A stretch of 64,000 nt of DNA from Cladopsammia gracilis (taxonomy: Eukaryota; Cnidaria; Anthozoa; Scleractinia; Dendrophylliidae), in contig JAJGOT010000258.1 in the NCBI GenBank assembly GCA_022457155.1, positions 307,001-371,000 on the forward strand, read 5' to 3'. The stretch's first letter is position 1. Each line of letters opens with the position of its first letter. This document shows positions 15,790 through 24,184 of this stretch, in pieces. The position numbers and the translations under genes were made by a program. A model generated the notes under the pieces. The model did no database searches. It saw only the letters and a program-made list of their open reading frames with translations, and was not told where the DNA came from.

Positions 15790-16709
15790 ATGAATTACAT
15801 AAACCAATCACCAGAAATTTTTCAAAGAGAACTGTAATATCAAATGGGATTGATGAAATCTGGGCTGCAGATTTGGTTGAAATGCAAAAGTTTAGTAAAT
15901 GGAATAAAGGAATAAATTATTTACTGATGGTAATAGATATTTTTAGTAAATATGGATGGATTGAACCATTGAAAAACAAAAAGACTGAAAGTGTTAGTAA
16001 AGCATTTGATGATATATTTAAAAAAAGTAAACGTAAACCAAAAATGCTTTGGACAGATAAAGGTTCTGAATTTATCAGTAAACATTTCAAGGACTTTCTT
16101 GAAAAGAATAAAATCAAATTATATCATACAGAGAATGAAGAGAAATCAAGCATTGTTGAGAGATGGAATAAAACAATGAAAACCAGAATGTTTAAGATGT
16201 TCAGTGTAAATAACAATACTGTTTATTGGAACATCCTTGATAAATTAGTTAATAATTATAATAAAACAAGACATTCTAGTATTAAAATGACTCCAATTCA
16301 AGCTAGTAAAAAAGAAAACGAAGAAAAAGTTTATGCTAATTTATATTCAGATTTAATTTATTTGAAACCTGGAAAAATAAAATTTAAGGTTGGAGATTTC
16401 GTTCGTATATCAAAATATAAGAGACCTGTATTTGATAAAGGATATACTCCTAACTGGACAGAGGAAGTATTTGTGGTTAATGAAATATTAAATACAAAAC
16501 CTATTACCTATAAAATTGTTGATTTAATGGGTGAAGAAGTAAAAGGATCTTTTTATGAAAAAGAGTTACAAAAAACAAAACAAGAAATATATAGAATTGA
16601 GAAAGTATTGAAACGAGACACCAAGAAAAAGTTAGCTTTAGTTAAATGGAGTGGATATCCTGACAAGTTTAATTCGTGGATTCCTTTGAGTGATTTAAAA
16701 GATTTTTAA
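15741..16709 (+). CDS. int: Inner Polinton: retroviral-type integrase with chromodomain (reached by -1 frameshift)
   Basis: Inserts element DNA, making the 6-bp duplication. Numbering from the TTG at 15753 gives 318 residues: D40 (WAADLVEM), D102 (WTDKGSEF) and E136 (IVERWNKT) form the DDE core; an SH3-like region with KFKVGDFVRISK follows near 210; a chromodomain (YRIEKVLKR ... VKWSGYPDKFNSWIP) ends the protein. The frame opens after a stop at 15699-15701 and contains no ATG until Met44 at 15882, four residues past the first catalytic Asp. AUG initiation would therefore give an inactive enzyme. Expression by -1 frameshifting at 15735-15741 explains this; non-AUG initiation at TTG is the main alternative. 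Confidence 0.92.
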   Translation, partial: RKAALSNNSDWTQQLADELHKPITRNFSKRTVISNGIDEIWAADLVEMQKFSKWNKGINYLLMVIDIFSKYGWIEPLKNKKTESVSKAFDDIFKKSKRKPKMLWTDKGSEFISKHFKDFLEKNKIKLYHTENEEKSSIVERWNKTMKTRMFKMFSVNNNTVYWNILDKLVNNYNKTRHSSIKMTPIQASKKENEEKVYANLYSDLIYLKPGKIKFKVGDFVRISKYKRPVFDKGYTPNWTEEVFVVNEILNTKPITYKIVDLMGEEVKGSFYEKELQKTKQEIYRIEKVLKRDTKKKLALVKWSGYPDKFNSWIPLSDLKDF

Positions 16710-16730
16710 TACTATTGTAGTATTAAAAAT
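16702..16730. terminator. Hairpin at integrase stop
   Basis: ATTTTTAATACTA pairs perfectly with TAGTATTAAAAAT around a 3-nt loop and includes the integrase TAA (16707-16709). Confidence 0.5.
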
Positions 16731-16752
16731 TGTTTCAAGCGACATAAAAAAA

Positions 16753-16769
16753 AGCCCTTAAAAGGGCTA
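16753..16769. terminator. GC-cored hairpin between convergent genes
   Basis: AGCCCTT-AA-AAGGGCT (16753-16768) is flanked by an A-run on the left and a T-run on the right. It resembles a two-way intrinsic terminator between the integrase and the convergent gene ending at 16786. Confidence 0.55.
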
Positions 16770-16785
16770 ATACTTTTTTTTTATT

Positions 16786-17532
16786 TTAAAACAAATCCTG
16801 TGAATCACCTTCTTCATTTTCTTCATCGACTTCGTCATCACTTTCTTCTTTAATCATTAATAATGATTCTCTTGGTTTCAATGGTCTAACATAAACTTCA
16901 TGAACTTTAATTTGAATAGATTTTACTAATTTGGAAATATAAATACTCTCAATTATTAAAGCTAATTTTACTTTACAATATTGATTAAGGTATTCAAATG
17001 GATCAACATTTTTATTTCCTTTTGTTTTAAACAAAGATAGAATTTTATTAGATTTTTCTGAATATATAAGTTTTGCATATAAAACTGGTGAAACACTATC
17101 ATCAATTACTGTTTTAGGTCTTCCTTTTTTATCAGTAATTTCTTTCTTTTTATAATATAATATTTGCGATAAATTTTGAGATTCTTCAACACCAATTGTT
17201 TCTTCAAGATGATTATAACAAAGTTGTTGTATTTTTTCTAATGTTTTAAAAAACTTTTTTTCTTCTTTTGTTGGTTCTTTATCTTTTTCCCATAAACAAA
17301 CAGGAATTGTATATCCAACTAATTCTTGAGATTCTTGATTCTTTCTTTCAGATACACCAAAACTAAAAAGTAAAGGTGTTTCTATTATAAGAGGACCTTT
17401 AGAACCATTAGGATAAGTTGTTTCGATTTTCATACGATGATATTTCATTTTAGAATTCTTGACTTTATATTGTTTGGCTTCGTTAAAAAATAGATTTTCT
17501 TTAGAAATGTTTTCGGGAGATATAAGTTGCAT
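16786..17532 (-). CDS. Inner Polinton: DUF2738-like protein, possible ssDNA-binding factor
   Basis: 248 residues. The N-terminal half carries KGPLIIETPLLFSFGV (about 45-60), and residues 150-220 carry SPVLYAKLIY and a C-terminal beta pattern (VKLALIIESIYIS, then KVHEVYVRPL). This recalls the DUF2738 family of large DNA viruses and Polinton-like viruses, for which a single-stranded DNA-binding role has been suggested. The last 25 residues are a very acidic tail (EESDDEVDEENEEGD), common in ssDNA-binding replication proteins. It belongs to the right minus-strand block with polB. The start has the leader TTTATATATAATAAAATG. Family match is by eye only. Confidence 0.55.
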   Translation of the reverse strand: MQLISPENISKENLFFNEAKQYKVKNSKMKYHRMKIETTYPNGSKGPLIIETPLLFSFGVSERKNQESQELVGYTIPVCLWEKDKEPTKEEKKFFKTLEKIQQLCYNHLEETIGVEESQNLSQILYYKKKEITDKKGRPKTVIDDSVSPVLYAKLIYSEKSNKILSLFKTKGNKNVDPFEYLNQYCKVKLALIIESIYISKLVKSIQIKVHEVYVRPLKPRESLLMIKEESDDEVDEENEEGDSQDLF

Positions 17533-17602
17533 TTTATTATATATAAATATTTTTTTTTAAATTTTTTTTTTTTTTAAAATTATAAATTTCAGCATAAAAA
17601 AA
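17533..17602 (-). promoter_or_regulatory. Replication-block promoter-like region
   Basis: On the minus strand it reads poly-A, TTTAAAAAAAAATATTTATA, then TATAATAAAATG at the start of the gene at 17532. The same TTTAAAAAAAA-ATATTTA core precedes the gene at 18346 and, in weaker form, polB. A GTTGTAGC box is absent here. Confidence 0.5.
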
Positions 17603-17619
17603 ATCCCTAAAAAAGGGAT
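17603..17619. terminator. Hairpin after minus-strand gene
   Basis: ATCCCT-AAAAA-AGGGAT lies just beyond the stop (17627) of the minus-strand gene that begins at 18346, flanked by A- and T-rich runs. Confidence 0.45.
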
Positions 17620-17626
17620 ATAATTA

Positions 17627-18346
17627 TTAATAAATATAATTAACTTGACTATCACTAACACTTACTCTAGCAGAATCAGAATCAGAATCAGAATCAGAAT
17701 CAGAATAATCGGTTTGCCAATGAATAATAACATCTTTTTCTTTAAAATAACTTTTAAAATCTTTAACAATTTTTCTTATTTCTTTATTTATTTCTTTATC
17801 ATCTTTTCTCAATGAAAGTTTTCCCTGACATTTAAAAATATCTTCACGATATAATGATTTTCTATATTTTTTTTGTCTTAACATAATACTTTTAATTATG
17901 CTAAAACTTAAATAATTAGAATGTGTAAAATCTATTAACTTTTCATAATTTAAAATTCCGAATTTTATATCATCACCTTCTATACAATATAATACTTTTT
18001 TTTTATATTCTTCTTTCATTAAATATTTTCTAATATATTTTATTTCTTTTCTTATTCTATTCAAATATTTTCTTTTTTGTTTGTCTATTTCATTACTTTT
18101 TTGACTTTTTTTAAAATATCTTAATATATCTTTTATTTTTAAACTATTATCTGATATAATTTTATCTTCAATTTCTCTCTTTCTTAACTCATAAAATCTT
18201 CGATAATTAATATATATATTGTGAAAATGAAGATCAATCATAAACATTTTACCATATAATATTTTATCAAAATATGTTACACCAAAAAGAGTGATAGGAA
18301 TTGCTTTGTATTGCGTATTAACAGATTTGCTTTGCGAAGAATTCAT
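17627..18346 (-). CDS. Inner Polinton: unrecognised Lys-rich protein with Ser-Asp tail
   Basis: 239 residues. An N-terminal beta-like part (ITLFGVTYFDKILYGKMFMIDLHFHN) is followed by a long Lys/Arg/Glu helical region (50-200) and a tail of six consecutive Ser-Asp pairs (about 217-228). Such SD runs are typical casein-kinase targets or acidic linkers. It is read with polB and the transcription-factor-like gene. Its promoter region shares the GTTGTAGC box with polB, suggesting common timing. No function assigned. Confidence 0.6.
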   Translation of the reverse strand: MNSSQSKSVNTQYKAIPITLFGVTYFDKILYGKMFMIDLHFHNIYINYRRFYELRKREIEDKIISDNSLKIKDILRYFKKSQKSNEIDKQKRKYLNRIRKEIKYIRKYLMKEEYKKKVLYCIEGDDIKFGILNYEKLIDFTHSNYLSFSIIKSIMLRQKKYRKSLYREDIFKCQGKLSLRKDDKEINKEIRKIVKDFKSYFKEKDVIIHWQTDYSDSDSDSDSDSARVSVSDSQVNYIY

Positions 18347-18403
18347 TTTTTATTTTATATAAATATTTTTTTTTTTAAATTATTATTTTTTTTCTGCTAC
18401 AAC
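18347..18403 (-). promoter_or_regulatory. Promoter region with GTTGTAGC box
   Basis: On the minus strand GTTGTAGC (18396-18403), then A-rich sequence with TTTAAAAAAAAAAATATTTA and TATAAAATAAAA before the ATG. The box lies 50 bp before the start codon, almost as before polB (55 bp), and is preceded in both cases by TTTTGAAA/TTTTTGAAA. Confidence 0.55.
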
Positions 18404-18427
18404 TTAATTTTCAAAACTTAATTAAAA

Positions 18428-18976
18428 TTATGATATTATAATTTCTTTTTTAACTAATTCCCACCATTCTTCATAAAAAGCTTTTGTTTCTTCTGAAAGT
18501 TTTAGTGGTAATAATTCATCAACATTACTATATCCAAGAATAATTAAAATCTTTTTTATAATAAAAGTGATATTAATGATTCTCTTTCTTTCAAACTGTG
18601 TATTTACTTTCTTAATTAAATTTGCATTATCAATTTTATAAAGTATTTCATTAATCTTAGAAATATCATCATTTTTTATATCAAAAATGTTTTGTATTTC
18701 ATTGATCTTTTTCTTAAAAAAATACTTTCTTTGGTATACTGATTTTTTTCTATAACAACATCTTTCCCAATCAGATATATTAACATCATAATTTAATATT
18801 CTTTGAATTTGAAGACCACAATCACAACAAACTTCAGCATAATCAATAATTTCTTTATTCTCATGTTTACATTTTTCATATATTGGTTTATTTCTTTTTT
18901 TCTTTTTTTTGATTTTACTTTTTTCATAAGATCTTAATATGGAAGAATATAATTTAATCTCTTCTTCTGTATACAT
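18428..18976 (-). CDS. Inner Polinton: zinc-ribbon transcription-factor-like protein (VLTF3/TFIIB type)
   Basis: 182 residues. A Lys-rich start is followed by a zinc-ribbon-like segment with C36, H38 and C50/C51-x-x-C53-G (ending DCGLQIQR). Next comes a Y-x-R-x-x-F-F motif (residues 81-87, VYQRKYFFKKKINEIQ) and two helical blocks, the last containing KKILIILGYSNVDELLPL. The order zinc ribbon, then YxR-(H/F)F motif, then helices, recalls poxvirus late transcription factor 3 and relatives in large DNA viruses; the ribbon itself also looks like TFIIB. Such a factor could recognise the repeated AT-rich leaders seen before the capsid genes. Family assignment is tentative. Confidence 0.5.
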   Translation of the reverse strand: MYTEEEIKLYSSILRSYEKSKIKKKKKRNKPIYEKCKHENKEIIDYAEVCCDCGLQIQRILNYDVNISDWERCCYRKKSVYQRKYFFKKKINEIQNIFDIKNDDISKINEILYKIDNANLIKKVNTQFERKRIINITFIIKKILIILGYSNVDELLPLKLSEETKAFYEEWWELVKKEIIIS

Positions 18977-18978
18977 AT

Positions 18979-19133
18979 TTAATCTTTTATTTTTTTTAAA
19001 TTTTTTAAATTTTCTCTTTTATAAAATCTTTCTCTCTTATACCTTTTATATCTAATTTCTTCATCAAAATCTTCTATTAAAAAAGTCTTCTTAAATATAT
19101 TAATAAAATATCTTTTTTTGTGAAATTAATCAT
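18979..19133 (-). other. Possible tiny gene or remnant between transcription-factor-like gene and polB
   Basis: An ATG at 19133 follows a typical leader (ATAATATAAAATAAAATG on the minus strand) but stops after 18 codons (19077). The -1 frame then stays open for about 33 codons to 18979 and is very Lys/Arg/Tyr-rich. The junction CTT TTT TAA is not a canonical slippery heptamer. It may be a damaged small gene or chance in A/T-rich sequence. Confidence 0.25.
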
Positions 19134-19156
19134 TTTATTTTATATTATTATTTTTT

Positions 19157-22100
19157 TTATTTTCTCAAAGCTAAAGTATTAATTTTATTTTTACAAATCA
19201 GTCTTTTATCGTCATTTGCAGATAATGCTACTTTATTCACTTTCATTGAGTAAATTTCATGATTTTTACTTCTAATTATATTCATTTGCCGGAAGTCTTC
19301 TTTTTCTGAGAATAAACAATTTTTATAATCTTCAAATGTTATTTCCTTTTTAATAACATTCTTTTTAATTCCTTTACATTTCTTAATTTCTTCATCATCA
19401 ACCTTAAAAGAATAAAGTTTAGGTCTTAATCCAACAAATTCCGTTATTTGTTTTCCACAAACTTCATCCTTAAACATTCCTATTACTTTCTTATTAACTC
19501 CTGTTTTTATTCCAGATTCATGTTTTTCTGGATAATCACTTGTATCAAACTTCTTTTTTATGTCTTTCTTTATATCATTGTAAAAATCATCTGTATGAAT
19601 TTCATACATTAATGAATCTGTATCTGTAAAAAGTAATTCAGCTTTATTAGAATATTTTTTTCTTATATAATTATAGTGAAAATCATACATATGTAATTTA
19701 GATAAATCAAGAACAGCTTGACCAACATAAATAGGTTTATTAAAATATATTTCTGTTTTTTTCATATGAACTGCTATTAAATTTTTATCAAACATTGTTA
19801 AACGATCATAATTAGGTTTTGATGTTAATTTTTTAACAATTTCCATATTATTTACTATTTTTATATTTTGTCTTTTTCTAATATTTTCAATTGTTTTCCC
19901 AAATACAGAATTATTCATTAATTTAAAAAAGTCTTTTTCAAATGAATTTTTAGATTGTTTTCTTAATTCTGTATTTTTATGAATATAAGGTTTCATCCAA
20001 GTAGATTGATAAAATGATATTCCTCTATGTACTTTTTTTAGTGTAAGACCTAAATCTAAACATTGTTTAAGATTTCTATAATGTATTATATAATTTTTTT
20101 TAATATAAAAATTACCAACAAGTTTCTCTACTGAATCAAACTTTAATCTTTCGACCGCAAGTGGATAATCATTATGTGGATCCCATAATTCCTTTGGATA
20201 TTTAAGATCCACTTCAAATATATATCCATGATTTGTGATTTTCTTATTTAGTATTTTTAATACACTTTCTTTTGTTATATCTTTCATCCATTTAAAACCA
20301 TGAGTTGGAAGTCTTTGAAACATTGCATGACCATAAAGATTATTTGCATCAAGATATGTAATAAATTTTGATGGAATATCAGGATTATAATTTTCCATAT
20401 ATTTATTGTTTGCTTCTGAATATCTTTTTGATATATGAGTAATTCCACCTCTAATTCCTTGATCAAACATCATTAACATATCATAATCATGTAATAATTC
20501 AAGACTTTGTTTTGTTTCTTTAAGACAAGCATCCCAAGCTAAACCAGGAGATGTATAATAATGAGCTGGATCTAAATTATAATGTTTCAAACATGTTTTA
20601 CGGAAATTTTCAAAAACATCAGCTAAAAGCAATACATCAGTCTTAAGATATAAATCATGATAATCTTTAATAGTTTTACAATTGAAAGAAGACCAAACTT
20701 TTTGTGCATGGTGGTAGTCATCTTCTGTGATGTCTTCATTATATAAATGTGAATAAAAGTCTTCTTTTAGTGGTAATTTAGTTTCTTTAAATTTTTCTAG
20801 AGAATTTACATAATCATAAGGATATACTCCTTTTCTTATTAATAAATCTGTATTATTTTTATAATACTTTTTTATTGAATAAAAATCATTAGGTTGTAAA
20901 TTATTAACAAGACCTGAAAGGGAAGTTAATAAAAATTTAAATGAATCAATAAATCGTAATTCAAAAATAACATTAACTATTTCTTCTGTCTTTTCTGATT
21001 TAAATTCATGAACTTTAATTTTCTTAGAAAATGATATATATTTCTCTTCTGTTTTAGGAATAAAAGTTAAATCATTACCTTCCATTTTTGCTAATTCTTT
21101 AATAAAAAGATGTGAATCATAACCTTGAAGATTATGAAATATTATAGGAATTATTTTAGGTTTTCTACAATTAAGATTACAAATATTATGAGCAGCTCCT
21201 CTATATTTCCCAGTAAAATGACAATGATCTCTAACTTTACTATATTTTTTATTAATATCATCTTTTATAAAAGGTTTTTCACAAATATGACAAATAGTTG
21301 AATTATTAAATTCTATTTTATCAGATGTCGTAAATATCATCATTTTTTTAAAGGTATAAAAACTAAAATTAATTTGTTTTACTATTTTTTCTAGTTTTTC
21401 TACAAAAATTAATGCAATATTTTCATCTTCTTTTTCCTTTGTATAAACAATAGGATTAGTTTTAAATATTCTATCCACACTTTCATCAAAATCAAAAGAT
21501 TTAATATAAATACAAAATCCACAAGGTTCATGTTTTTGATATTCCATTGTAAAAGAAGAATTAGGATCTGGTTCACAATTATTCATTGGTTTTGTAAAAC
21601 ATTCAAAATCAGCATAAATAACAAATGGAAAAGGTATTTTATAATTAAAATTTTTGAAAAATGTAAATGAGTTTTTAGTAGGCATTTTTATTGCAGCTGT
21701 GGTATTATCTTTACAAAAAATAAAATGTTTCTTTAAGAGATCCTCTTTTATAAAATGAGACAAACATTTTTTACAATAATATTTTTTTCTGGTAGTATCT
21801 TTACTAACTTGAGAATTGATTAATCTTTGAAAATTTTTAATAAAAGTATAATGTGATTTTCCATTGTCTTCATAAAGAAACAAATCTATTGAATTATTAC
21901 AATCTTTATCATTCATTCTTAAAGGATAAAATTTATTATTTTCATTAATAGAAAAAACATTAATTCCTGGAAGACTTGGATTTAGATTTTCAAACTTTTT
22001 TATATCTGTTAATTTAATTGGAAATTTAATACCTTTAAAATTAAGTTCTTTTTTATACTGTTTCAAATCTGAAATCCTTTGAGGTTGACCAATTTTAGAT

Positions 22101-22921
22101 GGATGTAAATACCTTAAAATACTCCACATGAAACATTTATTATCTTTTTTATTTTCTAAATTTACTATAGCTTTCTTTTTTGAAATAAAATCAGGAAGTT
22201 TAATATATGAAGAACCTTTCATAGGTTTATATTTTACAGTATGAATTTCTAATGATAAAACCTCTCTAAAATACCAACCTGAACCATTTCTTAGATAAAT
22301 TGAAATTTTATTAAGAATTTCTTGAAATATTTTTGTTAAAATTTCTTTAGTAATAGAGCCTTCAAGATTAATATGTGTTTCAGAATGAAAATAAGCTTTA
22401 TCTGTAATAAAATTAGCTATATTTTTATCAAACACCACTTTTTCCATTAAACAAACTAATATAAATCTAACTTTTATATTTCTATGATTTCTAAGAAAAT
22501 CTTTCAATTGTGGAGTTTTTTCTTTAAAATAATCTTTAGGAAATATTTTTGGTTTCCCTTCAATAACATATTCTTCAGCAAAATTACTAAGAGCAGATTT
22601 TACAAATTTAATTCCAACTTGATATTCCTTCATTGCTCTTTCAAGTGCTTTCTTTAAATATTTTGGTGTATCTTCTGGAATTTTTTTATTCTTTATACAT
22701 TCAAGAAAATAATCATCAAATGTTTTAATTTTCTTTCTTAGTTTTGATTTGGCATTTTTAATATCTTTTCTATGTTTTTCTATTTCCATAATTTCATCAA
22801 TCAATTTTTCTTTCTCTTGAGTTTTATATTCAGAATACTCTGTTTTCAATTTAGTTTGTTTATCTCTTTTTATATTCTTTAATTCTTCGATTGAAAGATT
22901 AGTTAAATCCTTTGAAGGCAT
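19157..22921 (-). CDS. polB: Inner Polinton: protein-primed DNA polymerase B
   Basis: 1254 residues, uninterrupted. Replicates the linear element from a protein primer. Exonuclease motifs: D438-x-E440 (YADFECF), a GYDSHLF block near 600 and KTDVLLLADVF near 760. Polymerase motifs: A as LDANNLYG with D858, B as LMNNSVFGK near 1005, and C as FTDTDSL with D1100 and D1102. A Cys/His cluster (CHIC ... HCHFTGKYRGAAHNIC, about 545-585), found in many Polinton polymerases, lies between the exonuclease motifs. The Lys/Glu-rich N-terminal 350 residues could hold the terminal-protein region, but this is not shown. All catalytic acids are present, in contrast to the outer element's copy. Confidence 0.95.
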   Translation of the reverse strand: MPSKDLTNLSIEELKNIKRDKQTKLKTEYSEYKTQEKEKLIDEIMEIEKHRKDIKNAKSKLRKKIKTFDDYFLECIKNKKIPEDTPKYLKKALERAMKEYQVGIKFVKSALSNFAEEYVIEGKPKIFPKDYFKEKTPQLKDFLRNHRNIKVRFILVCLMEKVVFDKNIANFITDKAYFHSETHINLEGSITKEILTKIFQEILNKISIYLRNGSGWYFREVLSLEIHTVKYKPMKGSSYIKLPDFISKKKAIVNLENKKDNKCFMWSILRYLHPSKIGQPQRISDLKQYKKELNFKGIKFPIKLTDIKKFENLNPSLPGINVFSINENNKFYPLRMNDKDCNNSIDLFLYEDNGKSHYTFIKNFQRLINSQVSKDTTRKKYYCKKCLSHFIKEDLLKKHFIFCKDNTTAAIKMPTKNSFTFFKNFNYKIPFPFVIYADFECFTKPMNNCEPDPNSSFTMEYQKHEPCGFCIYIKSFDFDESVDRIFKTNPIVYTKEKEDENIALIFVEKLEKIVKQINFSFYTFKKMMIFTTSDKIEFNNSTICHICEKPFIKDDINKKYSKVRDHCHFTGKYRGAAHNICNLNCRKPKIIPIIFHNLQGYDSHLFIKELAKMEGNDLTFIPKTEEKYISFSKKIKVHEFKSEKTEEIVNVIFELRFIDSFKFLLTSLSGLVNNLQPNDFYSIKKYYKNNTDLLIRKGVYPYDYVNSLEKFKETKLPLKEDFYSHLYNEDITEDDYHHAQKVWSSFNCKTIKDYHDLYLKTDVLLLADVFENFRKTCLKHYNLDPAHYYTSPGLAWDACLKETKQSLELLHDYDMLMMFDQGIRGGITHISKRYSEANNKYMENYNPDIPSKFITYLDANNLYGHAMFQRLPTHGFKWMKDITKESVLKILNKKITNHGYIFEVDLKYPKELWDPHNDYPLAVERLKFDSVEKLVGNFYIKKNYIIHYRNLKQCLDLGLTLKKVHRGISFYQSTWMKPYIHKNTELRKQSKNSFEKDFFKLMNNSVFGKTIENIRKRQNIKIVNNMEIVKKLTSKPNYDRLTMFDKNLIAVHMKKTEIYFNKPIYVGQAVLDLSKLHMYDFHYNYIRKKYSNKAELLFTDTDSLMYEIHTDDFYNDIKKDIKKKFDTSDYPEKHESGIKTGVNKKVIGMFKDEVCGKQITEFVGLRPKLYSFKVDDEEIKKCKGIKKNVIKKEITFEDYKNCLFSEKEDFRQMNIIRSKNHEIYSMKVNKVALSANDDKRLICKNKINTLALRK

Positions 22922-23026
22922 CCTTTTATAATATGTAAATATTATTTTTTTTAAATTTCAATTTTATTTATTTTCGCTACAACGCAATTTCAAAAATATT
23001 TACACTCCCTACAGACAAAAATCAAT
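22922..23026 (-). promoter_or_regulatory. polB promoter region with GTTGTAGC box
   Basis: Between the polB ATG and the right TIR. On the minus strand: TTTTTGAAATTGCGTTGTAG C (box at 22976-22983), A-rich spacer, TTTAAAAAAAATAATATTTA, then TATTATAAAAGGATG. Box spacing and flanks match those before the gene at 18346. Confidence 0.55.
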
Positions 23027-23339
23027 TAAATCCAGGCTTGTTTGTATTTCACGCTGTTATTTTAATTAGATATTTTCATAAACTGAAAGCAGGTGTTAAA
23101 ATATTTAATACACAAAACTGAAACCAAACTGTGAAACAAATTGAAATCCAAATTGTAAAATTTATCAGTTTTATTTCAGTTTTGTTTCAGTTTTGTTTCA
23201 GTTTTGATTGGTTTAAAAAGGGGAAAACCCCTTCTAGAATATTCATGTGTAAAATCATTAAATATTCAACCATAGTCAAAACAAACTGCAGGTGTTTATA
23301 TTCAAGAAATATCAATACGCATAATTCGGGGAATCCCCT

Positions 23340-23357
23340 TGTCTAACGCGTTAGACA
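23340..23357. repeat. 18-bp perfect palindrome, right copy
   Basis: TGTCTAACGCGTTAGACA, the mirror position of 5819-5836, 16 bp inside the right terminal palindrome. Confidence 0.8.
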
Positions 23358-23373
23358 GTTTTCTATATGAAAT

Positions 23374-24015
23374 AGTAGTTATAAAAATATGCTTTCCTCG
23401 ACTTCCCCAACTATACTTTACCCTATCATTTTTCTATTTATTTAAGTTATTTAAATTTTCAAAAATCGTAAAATCAAAATTTCCTGTCATTTTCCTGCGA
23501 ATCCCGCGAGCCCGAAGGGCGAGCTTATAATTTCTTTAGGATAAGGCAAATCAAGATTTCATTAGGTTATGTAATTTTTTAGGATATTGAGTTTTTTTTC
23601 TTGTTTAGAATTTCTCAAATTTTAATAACTTAAATAATTAGATATTATACAGAAAAAATTTTAAGTATTAAAAAAGACGTTAAATTTATGAAATAATTTT
23701 TAACGTCTTTTTTAAATACTTAAATAAATAGAAAAACAACGATACAAACAAGAGTTGCCGTATAAGTTATATTTATTTCCCGTTTTAAAAAATTTTTCTA
23801 AAATTCAAATTTTGTCAATAATATAAAAAATCACAAGGTTTAATTAGATCTTGATTTCCCTTTATTTAAAGAATTTTATAACAGGGATTCGCAGGAAAAT
23901 GACAGGAAATTTTGATTTTACGATTTTTGAAAATTTAAATAACTTAAATAAATAGAAAAATGATAGGGTAAAGTATAGTTGGGGAAGTCGAGGAAAGCAT
24001 ATTTTTATAACTACT
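23374..24015. repeat. 642-bp imperfect palindrome at the right tip
   Basis: Mirror of 5161-5802: begins AGTAGT at 23374 and ends ACTACT at 24015, with 132-nt perfectly complementary arms and a central AAGACGTTAAA hairpin. Confidence 0.9.
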
Positions 24016-24021
24016 GGATGT
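24016..24021. repeat. Right target-site duplication GGATGT
   Basis: Second copy of the 6-bp target, directly after ACTACT at 24010-24015. Confidence 0.95.
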
Positions 24022-24184
24022 GTTGCAAGACTTGGTGCAAAACTATAATAACTCGAAACATCGCAGTATTGGTATGACTCCAAACAAAGTCACTGTTAAA
24101 AATCATAAACAAGTATGGTTCAACCTGTATGGAAAAAGACTGAAACAATGGAAACAGCCCTTCTCAAACTCAATCTTAAGTTAG
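24016..24184 (+). pseudogene. int: Outer Polinton: integrase, downstream fragment
   Basis: Resumes the integrase frame after the inner element: about 55 codons including an NYNNSKHRSIGMTPN segment, typical of the end of the integrase core, up to a TAG at 24182-24184. The SH3-like and chromodomain parts expected next are missing, so the gene had already decayed or has decayed since. Confidence 0.8.

Larger units (their letters stand above)
5161..24015 (+). mobile_element. Inner Polinton/Maverick virus-like element, apparently complete
   Basis: 18,855 bp, bounded by 989-bp TIRs that start AGTAGTTATA and end TATAACTACT, with a 6-bp target duplication. It carries the standard set: protein-primed PolB, retroviral-type integrase with chromodomain, FtsK/HerA-type ATPase, adenain-like protease, double-jelly-roll capsid protein and penton-like protein. 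All long frames are open. The DNA is far richer in A+T than the flanking outer element, showing a different lineage or mutational history. Inserted inside the outer element's integrase gene. Confidence 0.95.
23027..24015 (-). repeat. Inner Polinton right terminal inverted repeat
   Basis: 989 bp, the reverse complement of 5161-6149. No difference was noticed in the segments compared, which implies recent insertion or homogenisation of the ends. Confidence 0.95.

Noticed and set aside
5161..24015. Bacterial, plastid or mitochondrial origin of the AT-rich block
   Set aside because: Polinton gene set, TIRs and 6-bp target duplication explain it fully; flanks are animal repeats.
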